Source: Clostridia bacterium
GTDB taxonomy: Bacteria; Bacillota; Clostridia; Lutisporales; Lutisporaceae
Reading direction: 5' to 3'
DNA length: 64,000 nt
Assembly (NCBI GenBank): GCA_035628995.1
Contig: DASPIR010000022.1
Span: forward strand, 1 to 64,000
Shown: positions 43,368 through 52,148 of the stretch, in pieces
Numbering within the stretch: the first letter of the stretch is position 1
How the letters are laid out: the number at the start of each line of letters is the position of its first letter
Translations under genes and position numbers: made by a program
The notes under the pieces: model-generated
What the model was told of the DNA's origin: nothing
Database searches by the model: none
What the model saw: the letters and a program-made list of their open reading frames with translations, nothing else

Positions 43368-45119
43368 ATGAGGAAAACTAAGATTGTATGTACTATAGGT
43401 CCGGTGACCGAAAGCGAAGAAATGATTGAGCAGCTCATCACAGCAGGGATGAATGTTGCAAGACTCAATTTTTCTCATGGAGATCACGCTGAGCATAAGA
43501 AAAGGATTGATGCGATTAAGAAGGTCAGAGAGAGGCTTGAAATACCCATTGCAATCATGCTGGATACAAAAGGGCCTGAAGTAAGGCTTGGATGTTTCAA
43601 GGATGGAAAAGCAGAGTTGGAGAAGGGCCAGAAATTTACTCTGACAATAAAAGATGTGCAGGGTGACAACGCACAGTGCAGCATAACCTATAAAGAGCTG
43701 CCCAGAGAAGTGTCAATCGGCTCAAGAATACTCATAGCAGACGGAGTTATAGAGCTTAAGGTACTGGAGAAAAATGACACTGATGTAATTTGCGAGGTAG
43801 TAAACGGTGGCACATTGGGGGACAGGAAAAATGTAAACATACCAGGTGCCACATCAAAACTGCCGGCAATTACAGAGAAGGACATTGCAGACCTTATTTT
43901 TGGAATAGAAAATGATGTGGACTTTATCGCTGCGTCTTTCATAAGAAAGGCCACTGATGTGCTGGAGATTAGAAAAGTGCTTGAGCAGAACGGTGCAAAG
44001 CATATAAAGATAATTGCAAAGATAGAAAACCAAGAGGGCGTAGACAACCTGGAGGATATTCTCAGAGTATGTGATGGGCTTATGGTTGCAAGAGGAGACC
44101 TTGGGGTTGAGATACCTACTGAGGAAATGCCCATGATTCAGAAGCTCCTGATTAGGAGAACCAATGAAATGGGGAAGCCGGTTATAACAGCAACTCAGAT
44201 GCTGGATTCTATGATAAGAAACCCGCGACCGACACGAGCTGAAGTGACTGACGTAGCGAACTCAATAATTGATGGAACTGATGCGATAATGCTTTCTGGG
44301 GAGACTGCAGCCGGCAAATATCCTATAGAAACGGTGCGGACTATGTCGTCAATAGCTGAGAGAACTGAGAGAGAGCTGGACTACGATAAAAGCCTGCATA
44401 GTTTTTCTGGAAGAAAAATCACAGTGGCAACTGCCATCAGCCATAGCTCCTGTACGACAGCCTTTGAGCTTCAGGCAGCAGCAATAATAACTCCCACCGA
44501 TTCGGGCTCTACACCAAGGATGGTATCAAAATTCAGGCCTAAGGCGCCGATAATTGCTGCAACCTCTAACAAAGATGTAATGCGCAAGCTCTGTCTGAGC
44601 TTCGGGGTGTATCCCGTAAGTGTGCCCCAATCAGACGTAACAGATGAAATAATTGAGCTCTCGGTAAATGCAGCTGTCACAGCTGAGCTTATAAAGAGCG
44701 GAGATCTCGTTGTAATAACTGCAGGGATACCTTCCGGGGTAGCTGGAACTACCAATCTGATAAAGGTTCATATCGTCGGAGAGATATTGGCAAAAGGAAT
44801 AGGAATAGGCGATAAGTCGGTTACTGGAAAGATAACAGTGGTAGATGATATCGAGAAGGATTGCCATAAGCTCCAGGAAGGCGACATACTGGTTACGAGG
44901 TCAACAGACAAGGATATGGTACCGCTGATGGAAAAGGCTTCTGCGTTCATTGTGGAAGAAGGCGGAATAACGTCTCATGCAGCTATTGTAGGTATTGTCC
45001 TTGGGAAACCGGTAATTGTCGGTGTAGAAGATGCGATGAAACTCTTGAAAGACGGACAGCTGGTAACCATGGATACGGCACGGGGTATTATATACAGCGG
45101 TGTTACAAAGGTTTTATAA
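43368..45119 (+). CDS. pyk: Pyruvate kinase with C-terminal phosphohistidine domain
   Basis: Pyruvate kinase, 583 residues. The barrel has TKIVCTIGP, the catalytic IIAKIENQEGVDN, MVARGDLGVEIP and the signature TATQMLDSM. Residues about 500-583 form the extra PEP-utiliser-like domain with GGITSHAAIVGIVLGKP, whose T-S-H motif corresponds to the phosphohistidine site of PEP synthase. This extra C-terminal sequence is known from Bacillus/Geobacillus enzymes. It is translationally close to the PPi-PFK gene, forming a glycolytic operon ended by the terminator at 45136. Confidence 0.95.
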   Translation: MRKTKIVCTIGPVTESEEMIEQLITAGMNVARLNFSHGDHAEHKKRIDAIKKVRERLEIPIAIMLDTKGPEVRLGCFKDGKAELEKGQKFTLTIKDVQGDNAQCSITYKELPREVSIGSRILIADGVIELKVLEKNDTDVICEVVNGGTLGDRKNVNIPGATSKLPAITEKDIADLIFGIENDVDFIAASFIRKATDVLEIRKVLEQNGAKHIKIIAKIENQEGVDNLEDILRVCDGLMVARGDLGVEIPTEEMPMIQKLLIRRTNEMGKPVITATQMLDSMIRNPRPTRAEVTDVANSIIDGTDAIMLSGETAAGKYPIETVRTMSSIAERTERELDYDKSLHSFSGRKITVATAISHSSCTTAFELQAAAIITPTDSGSTPRMVSKFRPKAPIIAATSNKDVMRKLCLSFGVYPVSVPQSDVTDEIIELSVNAAVTAELIKSGDLVVITAGIPSGVAGTTNLIKVHIVGEILAKGIGIGDKSVTGKITVVDDIEKDCHKLQEGDILVTRSTDKDMVPLMEKASAFIVEEGGITSHAAIVGIVLGKPVIVGVEDAMKLLKDGQLVTMDTARGIIYSGVTKVL

Positions 45120-45135
45120 TCAATAGTATTTAGAT

Positions 45136-45165
45136 AAGCTCTATGGATAACATAGGGCTTTTTTG
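45136..45165 (+). terminator. Rho-independent terminator after pyk
   Basis: AAGCTCTATG-GATAA-CATAGGGCTT followed by TTTTTG. Confidence 0.88.
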
Positions 45166-45237
45166 TTTGCTTTAGCTGTGTAAAGGGGTATAATAAATGT
45201 TATGAAAAAGGCGCAGAATCAAAAGGATGGTGAGGAT

Positions 45238-45663
45238 ATGCATACGCATGATACAATACTTAGGACCAGATATGGTGAGACTGATCAGATGGGGATAATA
45301 TATCACCCCAATTACTATATATATTTTGAAATGGGCAGGACTGAATTCCTGCGTGAGGCAACCGGCATGTCGTACAAGGAAATGGAGGAGGCTGGAGTAA
45401 TGCTTCCATTGTCCGAGACTCATTGCAAATACCGTAGTCCTGCAGTATATGACGATGAGCTTGTTGTAAGGACTTCTATAAAGGGAATAACTGTTGCACG
45501 AATAACTTTCACATATAAACTATTGAGGAATGCAGATGGGGTTATACTTGCAGAAGGAGAAACAATGCACGCCTTTACTAACCTGCAGGGAAGACCGATA
45601 AACTTGAAAAAGACAAATATAGTGCTTTATGAAATGTTCAACAGTATGGTTGACGCTGATTGA
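45238..45663 (+). CDS. Acyl-CoA thioesterase (YbgC/FadM, 4HBT family)
   Basis: A 141-residue hot-dog fold thioesterase. The active-site segment is RYGETDQMGIIYHPNYYIYFEMGRTEFLR, with the catalytic Asp in TDQMG. It likely hydrolyses short or medium acyl-CoA thioesters; substrate is not determinable. ATG 45238 has AAAGGATGGTGAGG upstream and gives the usual family length; ATG 45202 would add 12 polar residues. Confidence 0.87.
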   Translation: MHTHDTILRTRYGETDQMGIIYHPNYYIYFEMGRTEFLREATGMSYKEMEEAGVMLPLSETHCKYRSPAVYDDELVVRTSIKGITVARITFTYKLLRNADGVILAEGETMHAFTNLQGRPINLKKTNIVLYEMFNSMVDAD

Positions 45664-45697
45664 TATTTTGTGAGTTAGGTATGAGGCTTAATTTAAC

Positions 45698-45726
45698 GTG
45701 CATATGAGATTTGATTATTGTATAAT
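45698..45726 (+). promoter_or_regulatory. Possible promoter of the sigma-54 activator gene
   Basis: TATAAT at 45721-45726 with a weak -35 (GTGCAT) 17 nt upstream. Confidence 0.35.
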
Positions 45727-45809
45727 TATTCCATAAATATTTATTGAAATAGAAAAGGATAATAGCTGTAAACCGGATGCATTCATCAAATAGTATGGAG
45801 TAGACTTGA

Positions 45810-47234
45810 TTGCTGGGAGGGATTTATACGGGGTATGCTAATAGAAGTGTTCCGGATATTAGTGTGACGGAGTGGGAATCTGTATTGGATTCTACACAAG
45901 ATGCCATTTTTATCGACGACATGAATGGGAATACTCAGTGGATCAATAGAGCCTGTGAAATTCTTTATGAAGTTAAAAGAGAAGATGTTATAGGCAAAAG
46001 TATTGATGCTTTGGAAAAGAGCGGTATTTTTTCCCCTTCTGTAGCAAAGTTGGTTTTTAGGAGTAAGGAGCAGGCTACTATATTGCATAGCAATAAGTCG
46101 GGGAAAAAAATACTTACTACTGGAACTCCTATATTTGGTGAAAGCGGAAACATATATAAAGTAATAAGTACCTCCCGGGATATCACTGAATTAGTATATT
46201 TGAGAAACCAACTGGAGGATTTTCAGAACAAGCTGGGTGAGCTTCGGGAGGAGCAGCTTGAGAACATAGGCAATTTCATAGTCAAAAGTGAGAAGATGAA
46301 GGAAGTCGCATATCTTGCCAAGCGGCTGGCTCAAATAGATTCAACCGTTTTGATTACGGGGGAATCCGGTGTAGGTAAAGGGGAAATAGCAAAGTACATA
46401 CATATGTCTGGTGACAGGAGTGATATGCCATTCGTTAAGGTTAACTGCGGGGCTATACCTGAAGCACTTTTGGAATCAGAGCTTTTCGGGTATGAGTATG
46501 GTGCATTCACAGGCTCCAGAAAACAAGGAAAGCTAGGCTTGTTTCAACTGGCTCAGCACGGAACGATATTTCTGGATGAAATTGGGGAGCTTCCTTTGAA
46601 TCTGCAGGTAAAGATACTGCATGTCATACAAGACAAAGAAATCAAAATGGTTGGAGGATTGAAAGACATCACTGTTGATGTACGAATAATAGCTGCAACC
46701 AATCGTGATCTAATGAGCATGGTAAAGGAAAAAAAGTTCAGGGAGGATTTATTCTACAGGCTGAATGTAGTACCTATACATATACAGGCTCTTAGGGAAC
46801 GGACTGAAGATATTATACCTTTGACAAGGTATTTCCTCGAAAAGTATAATAAAAAATTCAATGTAGAAAAAAGAATTGATCCGAATACCATGGCAACCCT
46901 TATGAAATATTCCTGGCCTGGAAATGTGAGAGAGCTGGAGAATATAATCGAAAGGCTGATAATCATCACTCATGATGATACAATTCTGCCGCAGAACCTT
47001 CCAAACTATATACTGAACAAAATAGACAATTCCCTGGATATTGCAATCCCCTCAGTTATGAGCCTGAAGGATGCAACCGAGGAAGTGGAAAGACAGATTA
47101 TTCTAAATGCAGTTAAGAAATATAAGACTACAAGGGAGGTGGCAAAGGCGTTGAAAGTCAGCCAGCCTACCATTGTAAGGAAGATGAGCAAATATCATGT
47201 ACATAATACAGATATGAATCTAGTAGATCAATAA
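45810..47234 (+). CDS. PAS-AAA+-Fis sigma-54-dependent activator
   Basis: A 474-residue enhancer-binding protein. It has a PAS sensor (about 20-128, WESVLDSTQDAIFIDDMNG), a coiled linker, and an AAA+ module (about 155-395) with Walker A GESGVGKGE (184-192), the sigma-54 contact loop GAFTGS (231-236; GAFTGA is usual), Walker B GTIFLDEIGE and the R-finger region FREDLFYRLNVVP. A TyrR/Fis-like HTH closes it (KTTREVAKALKVSQPTIVRKM). TTG 45810 is used with GGAG 9 nt upstream; no ATG fits. It directly precedes two operons with sigma-54 promoters and is their obvious activator, with the PAS domain perhaps sensing a pyrimidine or intermediate. Confidence 0.88.
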   Translation: MLGGIYTGYANRSVPDISVTEWESVLDSTQDAIFIDDMNGNTQWINRACEILYEVKREDVIGKSIDALEKSGIFSPSVAKLVFRSKEQATILHSNKSGKKILTTGTPIFGESGNIYKVISTSRDITELVYLRNQLEDFQNKLGELREEQLENIGNFIVKSEKMKEVAYLAKRLAQIDSTVLITGESGVGKGEIAKYIHMSGDRSDMPFVKVNCGAIPEALLESELFGYEYGAFTGSRKQGKLGLFQLAQHGTIFLDEIGELPLNLQVKILHVIQDKEIKMVGGLKDITVDVRIIAATNRDLMSMVKEKKFREDLFYRLNVVPIHIQALRERTEDIIPLTRYFLEKYNKKFNVEKRIDPNTMATLMKYSWPGNVRELENIIERLIIITHDDTILPQNLPNYILNKIDNSLDIAIPSVMSLKDATEEVERQIILNAVKKYKTTREVAKALKVSQPTIVRKMSKYHVHNTDMNLVDQ

Positions 47235-47249
47235 ATACTATTTGAATTC

Positions 47250-47279
47250 AAGCCCCGCAAAAATTTTGCGGGGCTTTTT
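47250..47279 (+). terminator. Rho-independent terminator after the activator gene
   Basis: AAGCCCCGCAAAA pairs perfectly with TTTTGCGGGGCTT, followed by TTTC. It insulates the sigma-54 promoter 20 nt downstream. Confidence 0.92.
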
Positions 47280-47297
47280 CTATCCCTTCGAGGGCTT

Positions 47298-47313
47298 TGG
47301 CACGGGAATTGCA
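47298..47313 (+). promoter_or_regulatory. Sigma-54 promoter of the aldehyde dehydrogenase/aminotransferase operon
   Basis: TGGCACGGGAATTGCA matches the -24/-12 consensus (TGGCACG-N4-TTGCA) exactly, 110 nt before the first gene. Confidence 0.92.
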
Positions 47314-47422
47314 AATATATTAGAGCGAAACTATTGAGTATGTCTAATAGGAAGATCAGGTTTCTTAATTAAACAGTATTCTTAATATTATATATTCAAC
47401 TAATATTTAAGGAGGAAGTAAA

Positions 47423-48820
47423 ATGAGCAATGTAGTAAACCTGAATGCAGCAGAATATGTTGCGGGGCTCGTCAATAGGGCCAGAGCGGCACAGGATGCG
47501 ATTGACAACTACACACAGGAGCAGGTAGACAGGTTGGTCAAAGCGGTAGTGTGGAATATTGTAAAGGATGGACCTGCGCAGGAAATTTCCAGGCTGGCGG
47601 TAGAAGAATCGGGCATGGGCAATTATGAAGGAAAATACAACAAGCTTATGGCTAAAGGAAAAGGCTGTGTCCGAGATATGCTCGGTAAGAAATCTGTGGG
47701 TGTTATAGAAATTGATGAAGAAAAACAGATAATGAAAATAGCAAAGGCAGTAGGCGTTATAGGTGCACTTTGTCCATGTACGAATCCGGAAGTTACACCT
47801 ACAGTCAAGGTTGCCAGCGCATTGAAGGGAAGAAATGCAATAATCCTTGCGCCGCATCCGCGTACTAAAAAGACAAATACATTTATCGTAAATTTAATGA
47901 GAGAAACCTTAAAAAAATACGGAGCGCCTGAGGATCTGGTAATAGGGATAGAAGAGCCGACAATGGATATAAGCGGAGAGCTCATGAAGCAATGTGACCT
48001 AATAATGGCAACAGGGGGAGCGCCGATGGTAAAGGCTGCATATTCATCTGGAACACCGGCATATGGCGTAGGTGCGGGTAATGCTGTAGTGGTGGTAGAT
48101 GAGACAGCAGACCTCAAGGACGCTGCAAACAAAATAAAGAGCAGTAAGACTTTTGACTTTGCAACCAGCTGTTCGGCAGAAAACTCACTGATTATACAGC
48201 AGAGCATATACGAAGATTTCGTCGAAGCCCTTAAAGCTGAAGGCGGCTATATGGCAAATGCTGAAGAGACGGAAAAGCTGCAGAGCGCAGTATGGGTGGA
48301 TGGACATTTGAATCCTAAGATAATCGCACAGTCAGCCCAAGTCATAGCAAAGGTTGCGGGTATAAGCATTCCTGGTGGCACGACCTTTATAATGGTAGAG
48401 GAAACAGGCGTAGGCGCAGAGCATCCTTTCTCGGGTGAAAAGCTATCAGTAGTCCTGGCGCTGTATAAATACAACAAGTTCGAAGAAGCAGTAAAAATGG
48501 TGAATGATATAACCAAATATCAGGGTATGGGCCATTCCTGCGGAATCCACTCCTTCAATGAGGAGCATATAATGGAGCTTGCGCTTAAAACAAAAGTAAG
48601 CCGTATGAATGTACGTCAGGGTCATGCCCTTGCAAATACAGGCAACTGGTTCAACGGGCTCCCGTTTACAACAAGTCTCGGCTGTGGATCCTGGGGAGGG
48701 AATATTGTATCTGAGAATATCACCTGGAAGCATCTAATTAATACTACCTGGGTTTCAAGACCCTTCCCGCCGGTCAAACCTACTGATGAAGAATTGTTCG
48801 GAGATGTAATGAACGACTAA
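47423..48820 (+). CDS. Aldehyde dehydrogenase, CoA-acylating type
   Basis: A 465-residue aldehyde dehydrogenase-superfamily enzyme related to the acylating branch (AdhE N-terminal, EutE/PduP, sulfoacetaldehyde dehydrogenase). The catalytic Cys is Cys250 in DFATSCSAENS. The glutamate general base of hydrolytic ALDHs is not evident, and GAGNAVVVVDETAD is typical of acylating members. Given the downstream aminotransferase and pyrimidine genes, the likely substrate is malonate semialdehyde, giving malonyl-CoA or acetyl-CoA plus CO2 and regenerating NADH. Sulfoacetaldehyde is the main alternative. The ribosome site AAGGAGG precedes ATG 47423. Confidence 0.8.
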   Translation: MSNVVNLNAAEYVAGLVNRARAAQDAIDNYTQEQVDRLVKAVVWNIVKDGPAQEISRLAVEESGMGNYEGKYNKLMAKGKGCVRDMLGKKSVGVIEIDEEKQIMKIAKAVGVIGALCPCTNPEVTPTVKVASALKGRNAIILAPHPRTKKTNTFIVNLMRETLKKYGAPEDLVIGIEEPTMDISGELMKQCDLIMATGGAPMVKAAYSSGTPAYGVGAGNAVVVVDETADLKDAANKIKSSKTFDFATSCSAENSLIIQQSIYEDFVEALKAEGGYMANAEETEKLQSAVWVDGHLNPKIIAQSAQVIAKVAGISIPGGTTFIMVEETGVGAEHPFSGEKLSVVLALYKYNKFEEAVKMVNDITKYQGMGHSCGIHSFNEEHIMELALKTKVSRMNVRQGHALANTGNWFNGLPFTTSLGCGSWGGNIVSENITWKHLINTTWVSRPFPPVKPTDEELFGDVMND

Positions 48821-48884
48821 ATGAAGTCATTAGGAAAATAAATATAAAAGACTCGGATTGGATTATCTTTAAGGAGGAGAAAAA

Positions 48885-50228
48885 ATGGATCAGAATGTTA
48901 TTGATTACGGCAATAAGGTAAAGCTCGATGATTTGGCATACAACCTGCACTCATGGAGTGCGCAGGGTTCATTAAATCCATTGGTTGTAACAAAAGCAGA
49001 GGGGGTATACTTCTGGGATGCGGACGGGAAAAGATATACTGATATGTCCTCCCAGCTGGTGAACCTGAATATAGGCCATGGAAACAGGAAAGTCATAGAA
49101 GCTATAAAGGAACAGGCGGATAAAATGGCTTTCATGGGGCCATCCTTCGCATTTGATTGCAAGTCTGAAGCAGCGAGGAAGATAATCGAAGTAGCTCCGG
49201 ACAATATGGGCAAAGTATTTTTCACCAATGCAGGAGCAGAAGCAAATGAGAATGCAATAAAAATAGCCAAGATGTACACGGGCAAGTACAAGATATTCTC
49301 AAGATATCGCTCCTACCATGGTGCTTCGTATGGGGCGGCTAACCTTACGGGTGAGCAGAGAAGGTTTCCCAGTGAACCCGGAATCCCCGGCTTTGTAAAA
49401 TTCTTTGATCCATATTTGTATAGGGCTCCATTCCCATTCAAGTATGACAAGGAAGCAACAAAGTACTATATAGGGCAGCTTAGGGAGCAGATACTGTACG
49501 AAGGACCAGAGCAAGTGGCAGCAATATTCATGGAGACTGTAACGGGCAGCAACGGCATTATAATCCCGCCGGACGGATACCTGCAGGGAGTGAGAGACCT
49601 GTGTGATGAGTTTGAGATTGTTATGGTATGTGATGAGGTTATGGCAGGCTGGGGAAGAACTGGAGAATGGTTTGCTGTCAACAATTGGAACGTAAAACCG
49701 GACCTTATTACCTTTGCGAAGGGCTCGACCTGCGGATATGTACCGCTGGGCGGAGTAATAGTAAGCAAGAAAATTTCAAAGCACTTCGACCAGAACACAC
49801 TGTGGTGCGGATTGACCTACAGCGGACATCCTCTGGCATGTGCAGCAGCGTGTGCAACCCTTGATGTATACAAGGAAGATAAGCTTATAGAAAACAGTAA
49901 GAATATGGGCAAGGTGCTTGGGGAGATACTCGAGAATCTGAAAGCAAAGCACTCCTCTGTCGGAGATGTAAGATATATAGGCCTTTTCTCCGGCATAGAG
50001 CTTGTCAGGGACAAGGCAACAAAGGCGCCTCTGGTAGAGTATGGCAAAGACCCGGAGAAAATAATGAAGAAGATACTGGGAATGCTTATAAGCGAAGGGT
50101 TCTGGACATATACCCATGAGAACATCATTGTTGTAGCTCCTCCGCTGATAATAAACGAAAAGCAGCTTCGTGACGCGATGGTGATTATGGATAAAGTGTT
50201 GGATTTTGTTGATAACGTAATTAAATAG
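48885..50228 (+). CDS. Class III aminotransferase (beta-alanine/omega-amino acid type)
   Basis: A 447-residue PLP enzyme, fold type I, class III. Features are GHGNRKVIEAI, FFTNAGAEANENAIKIAK, the PLP-pyridine Asp250 in VMVCDEVMAGWGRTGEW and the Schiff-base Lys279 in TFAKGSTCGYVPLGG. Members act on omega-amino groups: GABA, beta-alanine, taurine. In this setting beta-alanine (or 3-aminoisobutyrate from thymine) is the expected donor and malonate semialdehyde the product. Taurine transaminase is an alternative. AAGGAGGAG precedes ATG 48885; operon with the dehydrogenase. Confidence 0.83.
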   Translation: MDQNVIDYGNKVKLDDLAYNLHSWSAQGSLNPLVVTKAEGVYFWDADGKRYTDMSSQLVNLNIGHGNRKVIEAIKEQADKMAFMGPSFAFDCKSEAARKIIEVAPDNMGKVFFTNAGAEANENAIKIAKMYTGKYKIFSRYRSYHGASYGAANLTGEQRRFPSEPGIPGFVKFFDPYLYRAPFPFKYDKEATKYYIGQLREQILYEGPEQVAAIFMETVTGSNGIIIPPDGYLQGVRDLCDEFEIVMVCDEVMAGWGRTGEWFAVNNWNVKPDLITFAKGSTCGYVPLGGVIVSKKISKHFDQNTLWCGLTYSGHPLACAAACATLDVYKEDKLIENSKNMGKVLGEILENLKAKHSSVGDVRYIGLFSGIELVRDKATKAPLVEYGKDPEKIMKKILGMLISEGFWTYTHENIIVVAPPLIINEKQLRDAMVIMDKVLDFVDNVIK

Positions 50229-50245
50229 TTAATAGTAATTTATAT

Positions 50246-50309
50246 AAAAAAGCCTCACTTTGGTTTGGTTGATCTTTAAGAGAAATCATTCCACGGGGAG
50301 GCCTTTTTA
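50246..50309 (+). terminator. Terminator closing the first sigma-54 operon
   Basis: AAAAAAGCCTC pairs with GAGGCCTTTTT (one bulge) over a long, partly paired loop. The rest of the 556-nt gap up to 50785 holds AT-rich DNA and the second sigma-54 promoter; no gene is supported there. Confidence 0.65.
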
Positions 50310-50612
50310 ATTTGCAGCCGGGGCACAAAGATTCTCTGGATATTATTATAATTCGACCCAAAATACCTTTTACTATGAACGCTAGATGGAATATTCTGAA
50401 AGTTGATAATTCCTTAAATCAATTGATGCGGTAATGAATCTAAAAAACAAGATGCATGAATGCTTATATAATATGAATATAGCGGTAATTGATAAATTTT
50501 TGGCATACTTATTTGATTCAACTCCAAATCGCGATTTTTATCATAATTTGCATTGTACATATGTTAGTTCCTGCAAATCACGCAGGAGAGCATATTTCAT
50601 TATTCTGTGGAA

Positions 50613-50628
50613 TGGCACGATAGTTGCA
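50613..50628 (+). promoter_or_regulatory. Sigma-54 promoter of the pyrimidine-degradation operon
   Basis: TGGCACGATAGTTGCA matches the -24/-12 consensus. It lies 156 nt before the hydrolase start. About 300 nt of AT-rich DNA upstream could hold activator sites. Confidence 0.92.
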
Positions 50629-50784
50629 TATACAAAATAGTTAGACTCTTTAAATTATTTAAACAATTGGTTGAAATTTTGACAGTACTGCAAACTTAAT
50701 CTTATATATATATTAATTAAGGGAGTGATGCTTAATACCAAAGCTTTGGAACTAAAACTATTTATAAAAGGGAGTGTTGGGAAA

Positions 50785-52008
50785 ATGCTAACTTGCAGCA
50801 AAGACAGAGCACAAAACAAATTAGAAACTTTTGCTAAATTTGGCGATGCCGGACATGGCGGTATCACAAGATTTTCTTTGTCAGAAGAAGCGCTTCAGGC
50901 AAGAGCAGAATTCGTTAAGCGAATGAAGGCGGCTGGTGCTGAAATCGTAACCGATGATATGGCGAATATGTATGCAACTCTACCCGGAACAGAAGCAGGT
51001 CTTCAAAGGATCGTAATGGCATCACATGTTGATTCTGTTAGAAATGGCGGCAACTACGATGGTATTCTTGGAGTTATAACAGCAATGGAAGTAGTTGAAA
51101 CAATTGCTTTAGAAAAGGTTCCTCATAGGCATCCGATCACAGCTATGATTTGGACCAACGAAGAAGGATCACTTTATCCACCGGCAATGATGTCCTCAGG
51201 TGTTATTTGCGGTAAGTTTGACAAGGCTAAGATGCTGGCTTCAAAAAGTGCTGAAGGAAAAACCTTCGGCGAGGCTTTGAAACAGAGCGGATATGCAGGC
51301 GACGAAGCGAACAGACTCAATTCTAAAGACTACATGGCCATGTTAGAGCTGCATATTGAGCAGGGTCCTGTACTTGAAGCTGAAAAGAAGCAAATTGGTG
51401 TTGTAGAGGGCGTTGTAGGAATGGTTAACTACAGAATCAGGACTTATGGACAGACTGACCACGCAGGAACTACGCCAATGCCATACAGAAGAGATGCCCT
51501 TTTGGCTGCCGCCTCTGCCCTAAAGTATTTACATGCAGAGCTTGACAAGCTTGATAGTAATCTCGTTTACACAACAGGCGAAATCCTTTGCCATCCATGT
51601 ATACACACTTGTATTCCCGACTTGGTTGACTTCTCATTGGATGCAAGACATAAGGATCCCGAAGTCATTAAACAGGTTGTGGAAATTATCAAGAATATGC
51701 CTAAGGAATTTGACAAGTGTGAAGTGAAGTATCAGGAAGCGTGGGCACGTAAAACAATTGAATTCAACGAAGAATTAGTTGGTTTCGTTCAGAAGAGTGC
51801 AGATGCATATGGCTATACAAGTAAAAAAATGTACAGTGGAGCAGGACATGATGCACAGTATGTTGCTGACATGATGCCTACTACTATGATTTTCGTTCCA
51901 AGTAAGGATGGACACAGCCACTGCGAACCGGAATTCACATCTGTTGAGGAGTGCTGGAGAGGTATAAACGTAGCTCTGCAGACAGTTTTGGAGATTGATA
52001 AGAAATAA
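50785..52008 (+). CDS. N-carbamoyl-amino-acid hydrolase (beta-ureidopropionase-type, M20)
   Basis: A 407-residue member of the M20/hydantoinase-carbamoylase family. Metal-site motifs are ASHVDSVRNGGNYDG (His, Asp) and IWTNEEGS (Glu), then ELHIEQGPVLE and the dimerisation-domain DHAGTTPMPYRRDAL, GAGHDAQYVA and a late His (SHCEPE). It would split N-carbamoyl-beta-alanine to beta-alanine, CO2 and ammonia. Allantoate amidohydrolase and L-carbamoylase are relatives. ATG 50785 follows AAGGGAGTG by 8 nt and gives the family's usual N-terminus; a GTG at 50725 would add 20 residues. First gene of the second operon. Confidence 0.82.
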   Translation: MLTCSKDRAQNKLETFAKFGDAGHGGITRFSLSEEALQARAEFVKRMKAAGAEIVTDDMANMYATLPGTEAGLQRIVMASHVDSVRNGGNYDGILGVITAMEVVETIALEKVPHRHPITAMIWTNEEGSLYPPAMMSSGVICGKFDKAKMLASKSAEGKTFGEALKQSGYAGDEANRLNSKDYMAMLELHIEQGPVLEAEKKQIGVVEGVVGMVNYRIRTYGQTDHAGTTPMPYRRDALLAAASALKYLHAELDKLDSNLVYTTGEILCHPCIHTCIPDLVDFSLDARHKDPEVIKQVVEIIKNMPKEFDKCEVKYQEAWARKTIEFNEELVGFVQKSADAYGYTSKKMYSGAGHDAQYVADMMPTTMIFVPSKDGHSHCEPEFTSVEECWRGINVALQTVLEIDKK

Positions 52009-52148
52009 AGCCAGGGGACAATTTCACTTAATTTTGATAGCGGGTAAAACTATATGATAAAGGGGTGAGGTCAAGGCAAGCAGACCAGAGGCACTTGGGA
52101 ATGGGCTTTCCGGAATTGTTCTATAAAAGTAATGGAGGTGTTTTCTTA

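Noticed and set aside
47623-48207. 194-residue minus-strand frame inside the aldehyde dehydrogenase gene
   Set aside because: Low-complexity hydrophobic shadow of a conserved enzyme, with no start signals.
50434-50640. 68-residue plus-strand frame upstream of the second catabolic operon
   Set aside because: Its 3' end covers the sigma-54 promoter (50613-50628), and no ribosome site precedes its start. Treated as upstream regulatory DNA.
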